A DNA stretch of 64,000 bases, from the NCBI GenBank assembly GCA_032622095.1, contig CP136066.1, positions 198,016,816 to 198,080,815 on the forward strand, read 5' to 3'. Position numbers and translations under genes: made by a program. Below are positions 59,884 to 64,000 of the stretch, one piece after another. Origin of the DNA: Siphonodentalium dalli. Taxonomy: Eukaryota > Mollusca > Scaphopoda > Gadilida > Siphonodentaliidae. Position 1 is the first letter of the stretch. Each line of letters opens with the position of its first letter. Under the pieces are notes generated by a model. That model was not told the DNA's origin and made no database searches. It was given only the letters and a program-made list of their open reading frames with translations.

Positions 59884-61689
59884 ACCTGTGTACCACCCCC
59901 GGAAGTCAGCTGAATTTACCCCACCCACCAACCCCAGCAGTTTAATTCAGTTTAGACCCACCAAGTCCGGCAAAATATGTCTGGTTATCAACACTGTAAC
60001 CCGGCACTATACTATTAATAGAAAACAGGAGCACAATCAATAATTAAGGGATATAAGGCAGGTATCTTGTAGTATTAGCATAAGATGTTTTATGCGGAAC
60101 CTAAGATAAACTTTATGACAAACTTTTATAAACATATTAAAGGGACACATACTTTACACCAAACTTAAGGAAACTTATTAAAAGGATATATACATGTACT
60201 AATAACTTTTATGACTACTATAATTTTTACCTATGCAAATTAACAAACAGTTATCCTAATAACAAATATGATACGATATGATACTTGACTTTCAGGGTAC
60301 TCTACAATTTTTATTTATTAATACTACTTCCTTTTTATTTACGACTTGCTAAAACTGCTCTGACGGCAGACTATCTGTTCATCATTAGCATAATATAGCT
60401 TCCGGTGAGCAAGGCAGGGTACCTTTTTTGCGGGCCCAGGACACTGTGGCATCCCCCATTGCTCACTATGATGTGGGCACCATAAAAAAAAAATAAACAA
60501 AAACAAAAACAAAACAAAAAAACATGACACCCACCAACAGAAGTGCAATTTGTGCCAAACCACCCACCTATGCATTATTATTTTATCTGACATCCGGGGG
60601 TTGTACACAAGTTTAAATGGAACAGCCCTTAGTTGTTTTACAAACTTTGATAAAATTTATGTTATTTTGCATGAACCCACTTCAAAGGCCCTTTAACATT
60701 TGTGAACAATATTTGCAAGATTCAATACAGGCCCCAAGATAGGAGGCGACTCGGGTGAAGTTCTTGCCTTCCGGATGGCGACTTCGCCCTCAGACGTCCA
60801 CGATGCGAAAATGAAGTCGCCTTCCAAATTTGACCAAACTTCATTATTGAATTTCAATATCATAAAATGTTCCTTCAGGTTTGTTTGGGAGCTAAGGTTC
60901 CACATACTTTCGGCAATAACTTATGATAAATAATATGGGAATGGAATTTGTCAAGATTCTCCGATCTAAACCTCACATATATCTGTCAAGTAGGGAGATA
61001 TGAAACTGCTTCAACAATTCATTTATTTATAAAGACATGGTCAACAGGTTTTTGAGAATATATAAATGTATAAACATCAATATATAGCATGTGTGCACGA
61101 ATATTCTACAAAATAAACACAACTTTATGTTAATATCTAAGTATGTATCTCGTTTCCATTAGTTAATGTTGCAATTAAAGACCATATAAAATAAATAGCT
61201 AATTATCATCAGATATTCTTCAGAAATTGAGGCGGGGGGGGGGGGGGGGGGGGGGGGGGATTTAGTTTTGTATAATTTAATTTCTGTGCATCATTCAGAA
61301 AAGTCCCTCTCTATATTCATAAATACATACACTATACTAATAATTACGTGTTTAATGTCCCACAAGTCAATATAGTGAAAATTATACACAAGTTACACAG
61401 GTGAAGCTAATTTGTATAACACAGGGGTTGATGATAATTGAGTTATTTATTTGTTATGGCCATATGATATATTTTAAAGATGCCCCATCTGACCTGACAT
61501 GATAAAATAAGCATGTGAATGTTTTCTGTACCAAACAATAATTTGTTCTTACCCATGAGCCCATTTATAGATTTTTGATGGTCCAATATAGACTTTCAAC
61601 AGAGGAAGTTTTAACAATTTTTTTGGCAGGCTAGTAAAAATTCCAATAATTGTCTCTCTGATAAATGCTTTCATTTCGTTTGATTTTGA
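59884..61689. other. Intergenic, no gene seen; G26 tract
   Basis: AT-rich. An unbroken G homopolymer of 26 nt occupies 61234-61259. A GAAGTCGCC-rich patch at 60740-60830. No coding recognised. Confidence 0.6.
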
Positions 61690-61915
61690 AATGGACCCAA
61701 GGCACTTGTAGTGGGTAAATGTGCCAAAAATATAAAAATCTGTAAAAACATCCCCACCAAGAAGACCATGGAGAAATAGATAAATCTTGTTCTTATATTC
61801 CTTATTGATAGTTCTCCAATAAAAAAAATTTGCTTGTTGAAATCATTGTTATGTAAACAAAACGGTTACAGTGATTTCTCAACAAACATCACTAATCATG
61901 TAGTAAGTTCAACTA
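61690..61915 (+). repeat. Direct repeat of 58708-58915
   Basis: Same orientation, roughly 80 percent similar by eye. Confidence 0.6.
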
Positions 61916-61935
61916 TTTATCAATGCTTTTTACAA

Positions 61936-62067
61936 TGTTTACTCCATGCCAATACATTCTGTTATATATGCAAGTCTCCCTATGGGGATACTCGCATATA
62001 TAAAAGAATGCACTGGCACATGATATTTAATGCTGCACCAGGGCTGTTCCAGTCATGAAAGGGTTAA
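61936..62067. mobile_element. Worn TTAA MITE
   Basis: Decayed hairpin (61950-62016) and right end ..CCAGTCATGAAAGGG then TTAA at 62064, the complement of the CCCTTCCATGACTGGAGC end seen at 51431. Confidence 0.55.
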
Positions 62068-62221
62068 TAATAGAAATAAGAACAGAGTCTATTTTTCAAT
62101 GCTCTTCTCAATAATGCTTTTTACAGACTTTTATATTTTTTCCACATTTACCCACTGTGAGTGCTTTGGGTTCCTTCAAAGCCAAAATTGGATAATTTGG
62201 TGTCAAATCGGACTGGGCATC

Positions 62222-62570
62222 TTAAAGGGGTACTGTACATTAATTCCGGGCCATTTATGGGACCATCTCCTTTTATACTCAATAAAATATACAACCATGG
62301 ATTAGTGCAAAATACACTCATGTGCTCTATGAACGATGCAAACAACATGGTGATTATAATGAAAATGAATAAATGGCCGGAGTCATAAATTCATTTTCAT
62401 TATACATGTAATAACCTGATGTTGCTTGCATCATTCATAGAGCACATGAGTGTATTTTGCACTAATCCATGGCTCAAATTCATTCATTTGTTGCATATAT
62501 TCTGTTGAGTATACATGTACAAGGAGATGGTCCAAAAAAATGGCCGGATTTAATGTACAATACCACTTAA
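62222..62570. mobile_element. TTAA-flanked palindromic MITE, TIR AGGGGTACTGTACATTAA
   Basis: TTAA at 62222 and 62567. Arms ~120 bp: ..GGACCATCTCCTT.., GAGTATA.., ATGGATTAGTGCAAAATACA and complements. Right terminus TTTAATGTACAATACCACT is slightly diverged. Confidence 0.78.
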
Positions 62571-63359
62571 AAAATGATAATCATGACAATATTTTCAACA
62601 TCTATAATCTGAATACATTTTTAACCGAACGATTCGTTGCAAAGCCAGGAAATAGAGCTAGTAAAATCACGGGTTTATCTCATAGTCAACGGCCTCATGA
62701 CAGAGCACACAGAACTAGAATGCTGAGACCTTGAAAATGAGGCATATTAGCTCTGAATGTCCAGGTGTCCATGTGTCGAGTCATAACGCAATTAATGATG
62801 TATTCTATTCAGGGTTCCAGGCAAATTTTTCGACATCTATTTCACTTTTTATTCAAATTCTAGCGTACAAAACAACATGTTTTGAGAAGTGAATGATTTT
62901 TCTATGCATTCATTTTGTATCGTTTCAATGTTTAAGAATATCACAAAAAATTATTTTGTTAATCTTTCAATAACAAATTAGTATTTATCACATAATTAGC
63001 CAGTAAACCCGGCCTCATATTTTTTAGTAAGACACATGTATTATCGGCATGCGCAGTGACGTAAGAGTTTAGCACAATGATGTTAATACCGGGACTTTAT
63101 TATTATGTTAATTAGAATATCATTATGATATTCGATTTGTGTTGGGTTATTTAGTGTTGAAAGTGAGCTAAACATAGGTGATACGGGTGGTTGAACAAGT
63201 TTGTCAACATGAAAAGACACATTTAAAATGGAACTATATCTTTTTTTCCTCTTTGGTTGTGATAAGGAAATCAACATTATTTTTTTTTTAACCCCAACCG
63301 TTTCGAGATAATTTTTCTTTGCTAAAATGTGGTTATATCATAAAATGGATCTCAAATTT
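62571..63359. other. Intergenic, no gene seen
   Basis: AT-rich, no recognisable coding. Confidence 0.5.
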
Positions 63360-63455
63360 GTTGCATTTCTATATTTAAATTATTAACCTTGCTAAAGCTC
63401 GGCTCGAATCAAATTTTAGTGCACTCGGTTAATAAATTTTGTATAGAATTGCAAC
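63360..63455. repeat. Palindrome, ~30-bp arms
   Basis: GTTGCATTTCTATATTTAAA.. mirrored by ..TTTGTATAGAATTGCAAC; resembles 59080-59222. Confidence 0.55.
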
Positions 63456-63710
63456 AAACCAGAAAACAATGAAATTTGATTTGTTTATGTTGTTGTAAAT
63501 GGAGGTCTGGACCCTGATTATATCTTTTTTTTAACTAATACTAAGCACAGTAATGAAATATATTATAATGAATATCTTATATACAGATACATAACTCAGA
63601 TCAATCTGGATAAATCAGGATAAATATGAACGTTTTCTATAAAACAATAAGTCATGATGTGAATCGAGATTCAATGTGTGATTACCTCAATGGCTTCAAC
63701 CACATACACA

Positions 63711-63964
63711 TACAGTAATGCTCTAAGTAATCGACTTCTTAACCACAGCAGAATTATGGGTAACTTTTCAGGATTTAGTCGGAAATATGGCTTGTTGCCA
63801 TTCATCGGAAAGCTCTCAGGGTATGTCTTGTTGCCATTCATCAGGAAAGCTCTCCCTGAGAGCTTTCCGATCAATGGCAACAAGCCATATTTCCGACTAA
63901 ATCCTGAAAAGTTACCCATAATTCTGCTGTGGTTAAGCAGTCGATTACTTAGAGCATTACTGTA
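63711..63964. mobile_element. Mariner-type MITE, copy 3 (long form)
   Basis: Same ends as 56416-56583 (TACAGTAATGCTCTAAGTAA) but with ~85 bp more in the centre, including GGAAAGCTCTCAGGG and its complement; probably closer to the parent element. TA at both borders. Confidence 0.85.
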
Positions 63965-64000
63965 ACAGTTTACTTCATGTGGGACTGAGTCATCGTCTGA

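Overview
This is a gene-poor, AT-rich animal nuclear sequence. Coding regions are split by introns with GT..AG borders, long stretches hold no gene, and satellites, microsatellites, homopolymer G/C tracts and many families of DNA transposons, Helitrons, LINE and LTR elements fill most of the window. A secreted PAN/apple-EGF-ILEI gene and the repeat types point to a marine invertebrate, probably a lophotrochozoan such as a mollusc. That placement is inference, not proof.

The one convincing host gene is on the + strand at 41330-56759. Seven exons join in phase into a 297-residue secreted protein: signal peptide, PAN/apple-like domain, a short EGF-like module, then an ILEI/FAM3-like domain encoded by exons 3-7. 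Its introns hold a hAT transposon, an 8-bp-TSD MITE, a 1.55-kb 18-bp minisatellite, a 22-bp minisatellite, TTAA-flanked MITEs and mariner-type MITEs. Its first 5' splice site lies inside a 33-bp tandem repeat that copies the splice-site sequence about 20 times, and the start of exon 1 has a diverged duplicate about 540 bp upstream.

Layout. 1-2035: tandem Helitron-like units with repeated TCAAGGTCA motifs. 3031-6675: a 37-42-bp satellite that reverses orientation at about 4497. 7196-7760: a 42-bp minisatellite. 8877-9431 and 17622 onward: more Helitron-like ends. 12120-20165: inverted-repeat elements and TTAA-flanked (piggyBac-like) MITEs. 21200-22370: degenerate tandem repeats. 22640-24155: a broken LINE reverse transcriptase on the minus strand. 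24902-32503: a structurally complete LTR retrotransposon with near-identical LTRs, 4-bp target duplication, primer binding site and polypurine tract, but only a frameshifted gag-like region and no visible pol. 35488-39717: a fold-back element whose two arms carry opposed relics of one uncharacterised repetitive invertebrate gene family. 40870-56759: the host gene and its upstream MITE. 56760-64000: MITEs, palindromes and plain intergenic DNA.

A recurring theme is a ~67-nt near-perfect hairpin (arms start CCAATGCATTCTCTTATA) found about 17 times inside TTAA-flanked elements with at least three different terminal sequences. No tRNA, rRNA, CRISPR array or operon was seen.
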